Assembly: GCF_003001675.1 (NCBI RefSeq)
Contig: NZ_PVYW01000002.1
Location: 186,001-250,000 of the forward strand
Length of the DNA: 64,000 nucleotides
Source: Cohnella sp. SGD-V74
GTDB lineage: Bacteria; Bacillota; Bacilli; Paenibacillales; Paenibacillaceae
Direction of reading: 5' to 3'
Shown: in pieces, positions 24,442 to 33,328 of the stretch
Layout: each line of letters begins with the position of its first letter
How positions within the stretch are numbered: the stretch's first letter is position 1
Program-made: the position numbers and the translations under genes
The notes under the pieces: generated by a model
Database searches by the model: none
Told to the model about the DNA's origin: nothing
What the model saw: only the letters and a program-made list of their open reading frames with translations

Positions 24442-27144
24442 TTATTTCTCTGCGCTGGAGGCGGCAGTCACTCCATTCTCGCTTGCCAGCCATTCCGTCA
24501 GCAGACGTATCTCCACGCCGACCAGCAGCATGATGCCGATTCCGTGGTTGTCGTTCGTAACAGGCTTCAGATCATGCATGTAATAGTCCGGCGAGAAGGA
24601 GTATCTGGAGCCGCTGCATACGCCGTACACGTTGCCTTCACGGTCGATAGCCAGCCGGGTCAGCCCTTCCCAACCCAGGATGGCGGCTCGAACATAGTCG
24701 GCCTCATCGGACAGCCAGCCGTAGCGCACTCCCCTCGCGAATGCGTAGACGAACATGGCGGTGCAGGAGGCTTCTTCGTAGGCGGACTGCTGGTCCAGAA
24801 CCTGCCGCCATAGGCCGTTGTCTCCCTGGACGGCAAGGTAGCCTTCGCACAACTCGTTGAAGAAGCTCAAAAGCTGCGCCCGCTGCGGGTGATCCTCCGG
24901 CGCGACTGCCAGCAGCTCGGACAAGGAAAAGACTGTCCAGCCGTTGCCTCTTCCCCAAGGAACTCCCGTCGCCTGGCCGTGCTTGAAATCATGAACATGC
25001 GACATCAGCTTCGATTCGGGCATGAACAGATATTGTCTATACAGCAAAAATTGACGAACCGCTTCGTCCAGCGCGGAACGTTCCCCAGTACGCAAGTAGT
25101 ACCTGACCAGGAACGGCGCGCTCATGTACAGATCGTCGGCCCACAGCGTATTCTCGGCATACTCGCCCCCGCAAACACGGAAGAACGCCCCGTCCTCCTT
25201 GCGCCGCTCCAGACGGTGCAGCATAAAGTCTGCGATATCATCCGCAATCCGTCCGACAGCCGAACCCTCGCCCTCAATCCACGGGCCTCCTGAAGCTTCG
25301 CTCGCTATCCGCTCGACCACGCAACCAACATCCGCAATCCGCCCGACAGTCGAATCCTCGCCCCCAATCCACGGATCTCCTGAAGCTTCGATCGCTATCC
25401 GCTCGACCACGCAACTAACATCCGCAATCCGTCCGACAGCCGAACCCTCGCCCCCAGTCCGCGGATCTCCTGAAGCTTCGCTCGCTATCCGCTCGACCAC
25501 GCAACCAACATCCGCAATCCGCCCGACAGTCGAAGTTTCTCCCTCCATCCACCGCTCCTTCGACTCCTCGAACGTTATCACCCCGGCCGCCGAACCTTCG
25601 CCCTCTGTCTGCCGATCTCCTGAAGCTTCGCACGCTATCCGCCCAACATCGGCCTCCAGCATGGCCGAGCCGAAGGAGCCGCAATTGTCCAGCATGCGGA
25701 TCAGTACGAGTTGGTGGTTGACGGAGGGAAAGCCGTATTGGTCCCGATCCCACAGCGCGTACTCGTAATAGTCCGTACACGCCCGGACATGCTCCAGCGC
25801 ATAGGCGACAAAGTCCTCGCGCCCCAGCGCTCTGCCCGCCCGGAGCAAGCCGTACATCGTGACGCCCAGCGGATAATCCCATCTGGCGTAATTGGTCGCG
25901 CCTCCGGTCGTCCACTTGTTGCTGAGCATCGCGTTCTCGTAATAAGGACGCACCCAAGTTTCCGGCAGATCCAGCCGCCAGTACATGCCGCTCCTGCCAT
26001 GCACACGGGATAAGTCCATCGCCTTGTCGGGCTCCAGCTCCTCCTCGCGATCCGCTGCGCCCAGGTACAGCCAGCTTCCGGCAGCTTGCGCCCCCTGCAC
26101 GGCGACCGGAAGCTCGAAGCCGCACGAGCTTCCTTCAATCGCGGCCGTAAGCGCCCACTCCCAGGAAGATTGTCCGCAGCCAATCTCCACCAGCACATCG
26201 TGCAGACCGTACGTCAGCGCCGTTGAGGCTTCCAACTCGTCTTCGATCGAACGAGCCCCGAATGCATCTTCGACCGAACGAGACCCGAATGCGACTTCAG
26301 CCGAATGAGCCCCGAACGTGCCATCTGCCGACGAACAAGCCTCAAGCAGACGACCGTTCACCCAGACGCGAAGAGAGCCTTCCGAACGCCCTCTCCATGC
26401 GACAGTCGCTCCGCGAGTCTCTACGCGAAGCTTGGACCGCGCCCAGGCCTTCCTGCCCGGCTGCAGCCCGAACAGCCTTTCGCAGACCGACCTCGCCGCA
26501 GCCTCCTCCGTCCAGATCATGTCCGGCAGCCACCGGACCGGCTCTCCCCGCTCGTCGGCGAGCCCGTCCGGAAGCGCATCCTCGCCGTAAACGTCGGTCT
26601 CCGACGGCTCCGAATACGCCCAGCCGGCTTGACCGCTGCGGCCGCTGAACGGAGCCAGAACGTTCAGAATGCGCACCTTAGCCTCCTCCGCGCCGAGCAG
26701 GCACCCGAAGCCGGCCGGCGTACGGCGCGCCTTGACGAACAAGCTGTTCCAGCCTTTGACGAAATTCGCTTCCACCGTCACCTTACGGTCGGGTCTCGCC
26801 TCATCGACCGCGTTCGAGCGATAGATCAGCCTACCGTTCAGAAACAGCATGACCGGGCCAAGACAGTGCAGAGCCAAATCCAGACCGCGTTCTGTATCGC
26901 TCCAGACCAGCCCGAACGCGTAAGCGTAAGAGCCCGCAGCGGCCCCGGGAAAACGCCCTCCGAAATCAAGACGATACAAGCCGTCCTCACCCTGGGCGAT
27001 TCCCGCTCTGCTGAACGCGCGAAGCATGTAGGGAATCGGGGGATTGGCCCCGATGTACCGCTCCGCGACCGTGGACACGACGTCGCCCGGATCTGTGCCG
27101 AGACGATAGGCGATGCTGTCCGGCGCTTCAAAGTACGCGCTCAT
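24442..27144 (-). CDS. GH105-like unsaturated glycoside hydrolase with N-terminal beta domains and inserted tandem repeats
   Basis: This is a 900-residue protein without signal peptide. The N-terminal ~360 residues look beta-rich with jelly-roll-like stretches (PVMLFLNGRLIYRS; SLRVWVNGRLLEA). From about 375 on it is an (alpha/alpha)-barrel of the GH88/GH105 type, with NTLWADDLYMSAPFLVRYY containing the likely catalytic Asp, and GVPWGRGNGWTVFSLSELL. GH105 members such as YteR remove unsaturated uronic acids from lyase products. Two in-frame tandem repeats interrupt it: 27-bp units in the beta part and 90-bp units in the barrel, making it longer than relatives. Its start overlaps the end of the isomerase gene by 17 bp. 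Confidence 0.75.
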   Translation of the reverse strand: MSAYFEAPDSIAYRLGTDPGDVVSTVAERYIGANPPIPYMLRAFSRAGIAQGEDGLYRLDFGGRFPGAAAGSYAYAFGLVWSDTERGLDLALHCLGPVMLFLNGRLIYRSNAVDEARPDRKVTVEANFVKGWNSLFVKARRTPAGFGCLLGAEEAKVRILNVLAPFSGRSGQAGWAYSEPSETDVYGEDALPDGLADERGEPVRWLPDMIWTEEAAARSVCERLFGLQPGRKAWARSKLRVETRGATVAWRGRSEGSLRVWVNGRLLEACSSADGTFGAHSAEVAFGSRSVEDAFGARSIEDELEASTALTYGLHDVLVEIGCGQSSWEWALTAAIEGSSCGFELPVAVQGAQAAGSWLYLGAADREEELEPDKAMDLSRVHGRSGMYWRLDLPETWVRPYYENAMLSNKWTTGGATNYARWDYPLGVTMYGLLRAGRALGREDFVAYALEHVRACTDYYEYALWDRDQYGFPSVNHQLVLIRMLDNCGSFGSAMLEADVGRIACEASGDRQTEGEGSAAGVITFEESKERWMEGETSTVGRIADVGCVVERIASEASGDPRTGGEGSAVGRIADVSCVVERIAIEASGDPWIGGEDSTVGRIADVGCVVERIASEASGGPWIEGEGSAVGRIADDIADFMLHRLERRKEDGAFFRVCGGEYAENTLWADDLYMSAPFLVRYYLRTGERSALDEAVRQFLLYRQYLFMPESKLMSHVHDFKHGQATGVPWGRGNGWTVFSLSELLAVAPEDHPQRAQLLSFFNELCEGYLAVQGDNGLWRQVLDQQSAYEEASCTAMFVYAFARGVRYGWLSDEADYVRAAILGWEGLTRLAIDREGNVYGVCSGSRYSFSPDYYMHDLKPVTNDNHGIGIMLLVGVEIRLLTEWLASENGVTAASSAEK
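25241..25650. repeat. 90-bp in-frame tandem repeats within the GH105-like gene
   Basis: TCCGCAATCC begins near-identical 90-bp units at 25241, 25331, 25421 and 25511; the last continues into a diverged copy to about 25650. Each unit encodes 30 residues of the form GRIADVGCVVERIASEASGD plus a Gly/Glu-rich tail, so the reading frame is kept. Confidence 0.88.
26240..26320. repeat. 27-bp in-frame tandem repeats (3 units) in the same gene
   Basis: Three 27-bp units start at 26240, 26267 and 26294 and encode nine-residue variants of FGARSIEDE. They lie in a surface-type loop of the N-terminal beta region. Confidence 0.8.
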
Positions 27145-28141
27145 GCCGCTCGCCCCCCATTCCGCACTCCTCAGGCGCTACGCCCGGTTGACCGGCGCTC
27201 CTAAGCATTTTCATTTTTTCCGTCAGGATGCCGCAGCTTGCCTCGATCTCCTCCGGCGTGTTCTGCGCTCTCAGCTCGAAAACCTTAAGCGGAGCGGCTT
27301 CAATCACTTCCAGAAACCTGTCGAAGGACCGATCGTCCCCGCTTTGAACATACGGACACCAGTGATCGACCAAGCCGACCGTCTCGTGGATATGAACGCC
27401 GAGCACTTTGTCCTTCAACCGGAGCAGTTCCTCACCGTTCTCATACAGGCCCATGCGCTCCATGATTGTGCCGTGTCCGATATCGTACCAGAGATAGACC
27501 GGAGCCCCTTGCAAACTCGCTATAATTTCGTCCGCTTCCCGAAGCGTCGGAATCTGATAGCATCTCGACCTCGTCTCAAGGCCGAGCTTTACGTCCAATC
27601 CTTTGCGCGCGATATATTCGCAAACCTGCTCAAGGCTCTCCGAGATTCTTCTTACGTACAGCGGAGCCCGCTCGTCGCGCCGCTCCCGCAGCTCGGCCCA
27701 CAAAGCGCCGTAAGCCGGGGAATCCTTCCCTTGCTCCGTCCATATCCGCTTCAGCTCGGAGTCGATGCGCGGGTCGAGCGGAACCTCGCCCGGATGAATG
27801 ACAACGCCCTGCGCATTGAATCGATGCGCGTATTCGATCGAGCCGATCAGCAGCTCGACGGACCTCTGCCTCTTCTCCTCGTCGTCGAAGCCCAGCATGA
27901 CCGAATCCGTATCGTAGTCCTTGTCCGCGATGAACGGGAAAACGTTGTGCACGCTCGAGATGCGGATTTCCTGCTGCTCGATCATCGGAACGATCGTGTC
28001 GAGCAGTTCCTCCGTAACGTTATAGTTCAGTTCCACTGACTCGAATCCCAACCTCTTAATCTCCTCGATCATCTCCCTGCCGACCCGATGACGCCGCAAA
28101 TTCCACATCGTCGAAAACGAATAACCCGGCATTGTCGCCAA
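27128..28141 (-). CDS. Sugar phosphate isomerase/epimerase-like TIM-barrel protein
   Basis: This 337-residue protein fits the xylose-isomerase-like (AP endonuclease 2 fold) family. Typical strands are present: GFESVELNYNVTEELL, RISSVHNVFPF, GVVIHPGEVP, VKLGLETRSRCYQIPT, LWYDIGHGT and VLGVHIHETVGLVDHW, supplying His, Glu and Asp residues for a metal site. TTG at 28141 is preferred because AGGGGG lies 9 nt before it; an ATG three codons later is the alternative. It sits between the toroid enzyme and the GH105-like gene, so conversion of a released sugar or uronate is plausible, but the exact substrate is unknown. Confidence 0.8.
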   Translation of the reverse strand: MATMPGYSFSTMWNLRRHRVGREMIEEIKRLGFESVELNYNVTEELLDTIVPMIEQQEIRISSVHNVFPFIADKDYDTDSVMLGFDDEEKRQRSVELLIGSIEYAHRFNAQGVVIHPGEVPLDPRIDSELKRIWTEQGKDSPAYGALWAELRERRDERAPLYVRRISESLEQVCEYIARKGLDVKLGLETRSRCYQIPTLREADEIIASLQGAPVYLWYDIGHGTIMERMGLYENGEELLRLKDKVLGVHIHETVGLVDHWCPYVQSGDDRSFDRFLEVIEAAPLKVFELRAQNTPEEIEASCGILTEKMKMLRSAGQPGVAPEECGMGGERHERVL

Positions 28142-28356
28142 CTAACCGTTCCCCCTCTGCAATCGCTCGCTGAAATTTCCGTCCCGTCCTCCCGCACATC
28201 TGCAAACCTTCCTCTTCCCCTGTATCTGTACCCGCTCTCATCTGCGACCTTTCGCTTCCTCGCGGCATCTTGCCCAGTCCTCCGCACGCATTCGCTTCTC
28301 CCCGACCTCTCCACGCTTTCGTCCCTGCCCCTTCAAACCGCCCCCGCCTCTCCCGG

Positions 28357-30114
28357 CTAGACCGAAGAGGAACCAAGCAGACGGATGCGGATCTCGTGGT
28401 CGAAAGGAGTCAGCAAGTTGACGACCGCCCTGCGCGCGAACCCCTGCGTTCCCTGCCCGCTTCCGGGAGGCAGACGATGGGCGAAGCCTCCGCCGGCGGT
28501 CAGCTCGAATCCGCTGTCGCCCGCCATACATACGAGCGTGCCGCCCTTCCAGAAGAACGCGCCTTCGTCCGTCCATTCCAGCTCTTCCCCCGTAAGCTCC
28601 GAATTCTGTCCAAAATAAAGCACGGCTTGCGTCACCACATCCGGCCGCCGGTCGCTGCGCAGCCGCAGCACCCACTCCGCTCCGTCCCGTTCGATCTCAA
28701 CATCGATTCTATGCTTTTGCGCATGCGTATAAGGACGGAGATGGTGAGGGAGCAAATACCACGGGCTGATCTCCTCCTTGGCGGACGACGGCAGATGCTC
28801 CGCCGCAACCGGGCCGTAGTAGCCCTTCTCCAGCGTCGTGCCCATCCGGCAGCCTGCGGGCGTCTCCTCGAAGTCCTCCATCTCGACGGTTCCCGGCGCG
28901 AACAGCGTCGTCAGGCTGATGCCGGACAATCGGGCGTCCCCGTGGCGAAGCGAGAAGAACGATTCGGAGCGCGTCATCGCCGCAGCCCCGGTCCCGCCGT
29001 CCCGCCAGCGCATAATCGGAGAGCCGAACGCCGTGTGCATGCGGCTGTGGCTGATTTTGCCGTGATGCCCGGCATCCGCCATTTTCGCAAGCTTCTCCCG
29101 GATCGGATAGCCCGCATTCAACGTCTTGCGGAATCGGTCCGGAAGCGGCGCCCGTTCCAGCGCGTCCATCCCTTCGCAAGGAAACGCCAGCCAGCCGAGC
29201 AGCGCATGGTTGTTGACCGGCCCCAATCTGGAGAGCGTCCCGGCGCACAAATCGTACATCGAGGCGAAGATCGGGTTGCGGTCGCGATGCGCCATCAGTC
29301 GATAGCACAGGAAATATTCCGATAGATTCTGGCGCCGGCCGAGATCCTGACGTCCCGAATAATCCGTGATCACTTCGCCTCCCTCATGGATCATATAGGT
29401 CATCATCTCGAGGTTTCGGCGCACCGGCTCCAGCAGCTCGGGTCGGTTCAGCCCGCCGGCAGCATAGATCAGCATAATGTCGCTGACCGTGTTGTAGATG
29501 CCGTTGCTGCGCTCCGTCCATTCCCCGTCCTCCGTACAGTCGAGCCCTTCGGCCAGCCATTCGTCCGCACGGTGAACGAGCTCCTCCATGCCGAAAATGC
29601 CGTGCAGCCAGGTCAACGCCGATACCAGAACCCACCGATGATTCGGCGTATGACCGCCGCCTGTGAGCATCGCCGGAATCGTCCTCTCCAGAAAAAGCTT
29701 CGTTTTGGCAGCGACCGCAGAGGCTCCCTCGCCGCCTTGTTCACTTAAAACCCGGTAGATCTGCGCCATACCGCTGACGACGAAGCCGGTGTCGGGCGGT
29801 GAATTAAAGTTCGTCCCGCCCAGCGAAATGGTTCCATCCTCGTGCTGCCGCCGCAGCATGAAATCTGCGGCTCGGTCCAGCGCAGAGAGCAGCAGGTCGT
29901 CCCGATAAAAGGCGGAGCCCTCCGCGACGAACGCGGCGGCCATCGTCGCCATGCTTCCCGCCGTTCCGCCGTGGCTCGCCGTCGGAATCCCGTAAGGACC
30001 GACGATTCCGCCGTCGTTCCGGTTCCCCGGTTCGTTCACTTCCCTGCGAAGCGCCTCCCGCGCTTCCTCGTCGTTCATGCGGACCAGCTTCTCGAATACG
30101 GATTCGCTATTCAT
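28357..30114 (-). CDS. Putative (alpha/alpha)-toroid polysaccharide-active enzyme
   Basis: This is a 585-residue protein counted from ATG 30114 (GGAG 7 nt upstream); there is no signal peptide. The first ~340 residues are helical-repeat-like (FMLRRQHEDGTISLGGTNFN; GHTPNHRWVLVSALTWLHGI; SNGIYNTVSDIMLIYAAGGL), and the remainder is beta-rich (EMEDFEETPAGCRMGTTLEK … VEIERDGAEWVLRLRSDRRP). A toroid followed by a beta-sandwich is the layout of several polysaccharide lyases and of some recent GH families such as GH154. I cannot place it in one. Neighbours (GH105-like, isomerase, ABC transporter) support a role in degrading an acidic oligosaccharide. Confidence 0.7.
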   Translation of the reverse strand: MNSESVFEKLVRMNDEEAREALRREVNEPGNRNDGGIVGPYGIPTASHGGTAGSMATMAAAFVAEGSAFYRDDLLLSALDRAADFMLRRQHEDGTISLGGTNFNSPPDTGFVVSGMAQIYRVLSEQGGEGASAVAAKTKLFLERTIPAMLTGGGHTPNHRWVLVSALTWLHGIFGMEELVHRADEWLAEGLDCTEDGEWTERSNGIYNTVSDIMLIYAAGGLNRPELLEPVRRNLEMMTYMIHEGGEVITDYSGRQDLGRRQNLSEYFLCYRLMAHRDRNPIFASMYDLCAGTLSRLGPVNNHALLGWLAFPCEGMDALERAPLPDRFRKTLNAGYPIREKLAKMADAGHHGKISHSRMHTAFGSPIMRWRDGGTGAAAMTRSESFFSLRHGDARLSGISLTTLFAPGTVEMEDFEETPAGCRMGTTLEKGYYGPVAAEHLPSSAKEEISPWYLLPHHLRPYTHAQKHRIDVEIERDGAEWVLRLRSDRRPDVVTQAVLYFGQNSELTGEELEWTDEGAFFWKGGTLVCMAGDSGFELTAGGGFAHRLPPGSGQGTQGFARRAVVNLLTPFDHEIRIRLLGSSSV

Positions 30115-30155
30115 GTTCATTCTCCGTTCGTTTGACGTAATCGGCTTACTGGACC

Positions 30156-32414
30156 TTACTCGACCTCTTTATACAACGCGCTCCGATGCTTGCGATATTC
30201 GCTCGGCGTCACGCCGGCGAGCTTCTTGAACGTGCGTCCGAAGGAAAGCGGAATCTCATAGCCGACAAGCCGGGAGATGTCGTTGATCGATTCGTTCGTG
30301 TCCGACAGCAGCCGCTTGGCGTGCTCGATCCGCAGATTCATGACAAAGTCCACGAACTTGACTCCCGTATGCTCCTTGAACAGCTGGCTCGCGTACTTGC
30401 CGTTCAAGTTATACTTGTCGCTGATATGGCTTAACGACAATTCCGGATTCGAATAATTGTCTTCGATGTATTGCCGAATCTCGCGAACGAGCCGGCTGTT
30501 GTTGTTCGACCGGACCAGCTCTGCATAGCTTTCGTGGAGCTGTGCGCACAGCTCGGCAAGCTCGCGGGCGATCGTCTGCATCGAATCCCCGCCGACAGCC
30601 CGCTCCCACTCCGCCTTCATCTCCTCGTTCCACAGCGAACGAAGCTCGTAAGGAAGTTCCTCGATCATTCTTTCGAGCAGGTTTTTGAAATACTGCAGCA
30701 GGTGCAGCAGATCGTCGTTCGTCATCACGTCCCGGCTCAGCCTGGCGAACAAGCCTTGGATCGTGTCGGGCCACTCGGGGTTGCCCGTGCCGAATTCCTG
30801 AATGACGGCGTTGATAAGCGGATAGTATCCGTGCGTATGGAGACCTCTGTCCGTCGGCAGCTCGCGGTGAGGATGGACCCGGTTGCCGCCCAGCGCCAGC
30901 TTGAACCGCAAGACGCCGGCGGCTTCCGCATAGGACTTCCCGATCTCTTCCGTGCGGCTCACGTTCGAGCCGATGCCGATCGTTACCGTCAGTCCCAGGT
31001 TGGCTTCAACCCAGGCGCGGTAGTCCTCGAACGTGCTCTCCTTGTGCCGTCCCTGGCTGTCCGGCAGCCGCACCTGAAGAACGGCCAGCCGGTTTACCCG
31101 AATCCATTCGGCCCAGGCGGGAGGCTGCTCCGGAACGAAAAACTCCTCCAGCACTTGGGCCAGGGCGAATTTCATCAATTGCTGGTCCTCGGGCTTCCCG
31201 TATTTCCGTTCGAAGTCCGCATAACGGTCGATTTCGATGACGGCGACGTACGCCTCCTCGATTGCCAGAGGGATATCCAATCTCATCAGCGTTTTCCTGT
31301 GCTCCTTGTCGGAAAGCGGCGCTTCCCTCTCCAGCAGCTGGATGAAGGCTTGTTTTCTTCTGGCGTTCCGATCCTCCTGCACCTGTTCCTCGTACAGCGA
31401 GTTTTGGTCGATCAGCCTCTCCAGCGCTTTCTGGATAAAGGCGAACTCGTCCTTGTCCGCTCCTTTTCCCGCCTGACGATGGTTTTGATAGGCTTGAATC
31501 TGCTGAACGATCCGCTCGATCGGACGGTAATTGCGCCTCGTGATGACGAGCAAGTAGACGAGACTGACGGCGATCGCGGCGACACCGACGACGCCCCACA
31601 GTCTGGAGACGAACTGCAGCCATCCGAACGCCACCCCGGACTGCACCCCGCTCTCGAATTCCCATTGCAAATAAGAGGATCGGGATCTGCTCATCACTTC
31701 CGCCGAGTTCCCTTCTCCCGACGAATAGAGCGACGCGCCCGTACCGTCTTGGATATGCATGAAGGTCATTTGCAGATCGATCAATTTGTCGATGTCGGCG
31801 ACCAGGTGCTGAACCGAGACGTTCACGACGACGATGCCTTCGTTGCCCATGGGCAGCTGCGCTCTCTGGCTGAGCGACACGACCGCCGTCTGCGCCTCTT
31901 GCGCCTGATTGCCGCCGGATGCGCCGGCAGACGAGCTGCCGTACGCCCTGACGGGCGACCATCTGACGCGCGCCGGCAACTGCTGCGCTTGCCCCACGAA
32001 CGCCCGGTCCTCGAACTCCTCGAATTCCTCGAAGCTGTTCATCGTCAACACCCGGTCGTCGCGAAACCGGTACAAGTAGATCGAATGGATCATCGGATAT
32101 TCCGCGGTAAGCTGGCGCAGCTTTCTGGAAACCTCATAGTTGACGAGGCGCGGGTCCGTATTCGGGTTGAACTCGAAGTAATCGTAGAGACGGTCTCCGA
32201 AGCGCAGCTCCTCGAGCAAGCTGTGGTCGATCGCCTTCATCGTCGTTTCCAGCGAATGGACGACCGTGCCGGTCAAATACCGGTTCGTCCGCTCCGCTTC
32301 CTTGAGCGAAATTTCGTTGATTGCGAAAATCGCGACCAGCACGATGACGGCGATCGTCAAATACAAAATCGGAATATAGGACAGCACCGTTCTCTTGAAC
32401 CACTTCTTGTTCAT
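30156..32414 (-). CDS. Membrane-bound AraC-family sensor-regulator
   Basis: This 752-residue protein counts from ATG 32414, 7 nt after AGGGGG; ATG 32420 is too close to it. It has a transmembrane segment near residues 12-33 (YIPILYLTIAVIVLVAIFAI), an extracellular sensor region, and a second segment near 280-300 (VVGVAAIAVSLVYLLVITRR). A long cytoplasmic linker follows, ending in an AraC HTH (EDNYSNPELSLSHISDKYNL … DISRLVGYEIPLSFGRTFKK). Such one-component regulators sense extracellular glycans directly. It follows the second permease by 7 nt and precedes the toroid enzyme, so it probably controls this whole cluster. Confidence 0.9.
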   Translation of the reverse strand: MNKKWFKRTVLSYIPILYLTIAVIVLVAIFAINEISLKEAERTNRYLTGTVVHSLETTMKAIDHSLLEELRFGDRLYDYFEFNPNTDPRLVNYEVSRKLRQLTAEYPMIHSIYLYRFRDDRVLTMNSFEEFEEFEDRAFVGQAQQLPARVRWSPVRAYGSSSAGASGGNQAQEAQTAVVSLSQRAQLPMGNEGIVVVNVSVQHLVADIDKLIDLQMTFMHIQDGTGASLYSSGEGNSAEVMSRSRSSYLQWEFESGVQSGVAFGWLQFVSRLWGVVGVAAIAVSLVYLLVITRRNYRPIERIVQQIQAYQNHRQAGKGADKDEFAFIQKALERLIDQNSLYEEQVQEDRNARRKQAFIQLLEREAPLSDKEHRKTLMRLDIPLAIEEAYVAVIEIDRYADFERKYGKPEDQQLMKFALAQVLEEFFVPEQPPAWAEWIRVNRLAVLQVRLPDSQGRHKESTFEDYRAWVEANLGLTVTIGIGSNVSRTEEIGKSYAEAAGVLRFKLALGGNRVHPHRELPTDRGLHTHGYYPLINAVIQEFGTGNPEWPDTIQGLFARLSRDVMTNDDLLHLLQYFKNLLERMIEELPYELRSLWNEEMKAEWERAVGGDSMQTIARELAELCAQLHESYAELVRSNNNSRLVREIRQYIEDNYSNPELSLSHISDKYNLNGKYASQLFKEHTGVKFVDFVMNLRIEHAKRLLSDTNESINDISRLVGYEIPLSFGRTFKKLAGVTPSEYRKHRSALYKEVE

Positions 32415-32427
32415 CGCCATGCCCCCT

Positions 32428-33303
32428 TTACCCCTTCACGGAGCCAAGTGTCAAACCGCTGACGAAATACCGCTGAAGCCACGGATAAACGATCAGAATC
32501 GGCAAAGTGGCGAACATGATGCTGGCCGCCTTCAGGCTTTCGGGAATGAGCTCCTTCACGGCGGCTCCTTCGGCCAGCGTCACCTCGGAAATCAGATTGT
32601 TCATGACCATCTGGTACAGCTTTAGCTGCAGCGGATACAGGTTCTGGTTCGAGATGTAAAACAGGGCGTCCCTGAAGCCGTTCCAGCGTCCGACCGCGTA
32701 GAACAGACTCAGCGTAGCCAGCACCGGCAGCGACAGCGGCAGCACGATCCGCAGCAGAATGCCGAATTTGCCGCAGCCGTCGATCTCCGCCGCCTCGTGC
32801 AGGCTGGCCGGAATCGTCGACCGGAAAAACGTGATCATGATAATCATGTAGAACGGACTGATCAGTCCGGGCAGCACGAGCACGGCCGCCTTATCGAGCA
32901 GGTTCAGTTCCTTGATGAGCAAATACTCGGGAATGAGCCCGCCGCTGAAAAACATCGTAAACACGATGACGTACATAAAGACGGAGCGGCCCTTCAAGTC
33001 GGCCTTCGACAGCGGATACGCCGCCATCGTCGTCATCAGCATGGCCAGCGCCGTGAACGCCGCGGTCAGGAGAACGGTGAACCCGAGCGAGCGCAGCATG
33101 GCCAGATCGGACAGCACCCGAGTGTAGGCATCGAAGCTTAGCCCGACCGGATACAGCGTGACTTTGCCCGACGTAATGGGGCCGCTTGAACTGAGAGAGA
33201 CGGCGGCAATGTGCAGAAACGGCGCCAGGCAGGCGATAACGCACACCGAGATGACTCCGACGATCATGCCGTCCGCCAACGTAAACCTGCTTCTTCGCAC
33301 CAT
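32428..33303 (-). CDS. Carbohydrate ABC transporter permease (YtcP/LplC type)
   Basis: This is a 291-residue membrane protein starting 5 nt after GGAGG. Hydrophobic segments include IVGVISVCVIACLAPFLHIA and MYVIVFTMFFSGGLIPEYLL; the latter FFSGGLIP motif is characteristic of LplC/YtcP permeases. The EAA loop is EAAEIDGCGKFGILLRIVLP. It pairs with the LplB-type permease 25 nt upstream and ends just before the AraC sensor-regulator. Confidence 0.92.
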   Translation of the reverse strand: MVRRSRFTLADGMIVGVISVCVIACLAPFLHIAAVSLSSSGPITSGKVTLYPVGLSFDAYTRVLSDLAMLRSLGFTVLLTAAFTALAMLMTTMAAYPLSKADLKGRSVFMYVIVFTMFFSGGLIPEYLLIKELNLLDKAAVLVLPGLISPFYMIIMITFFRSTIPASLHEAAEIDGCGKFGILLRIVLPLSLPVLATLSLFYAVGRWNGFRDALFYISNQNLYPLQLKLYQMVMNNLISEVTLAEGAAVKELIPESLKAASIMFATLPILIVYPWLQRYFVSGLTLGSVKG

Positions 33304-33328
33304 GCGAGCCTCCTTTCATGCGAACGCA

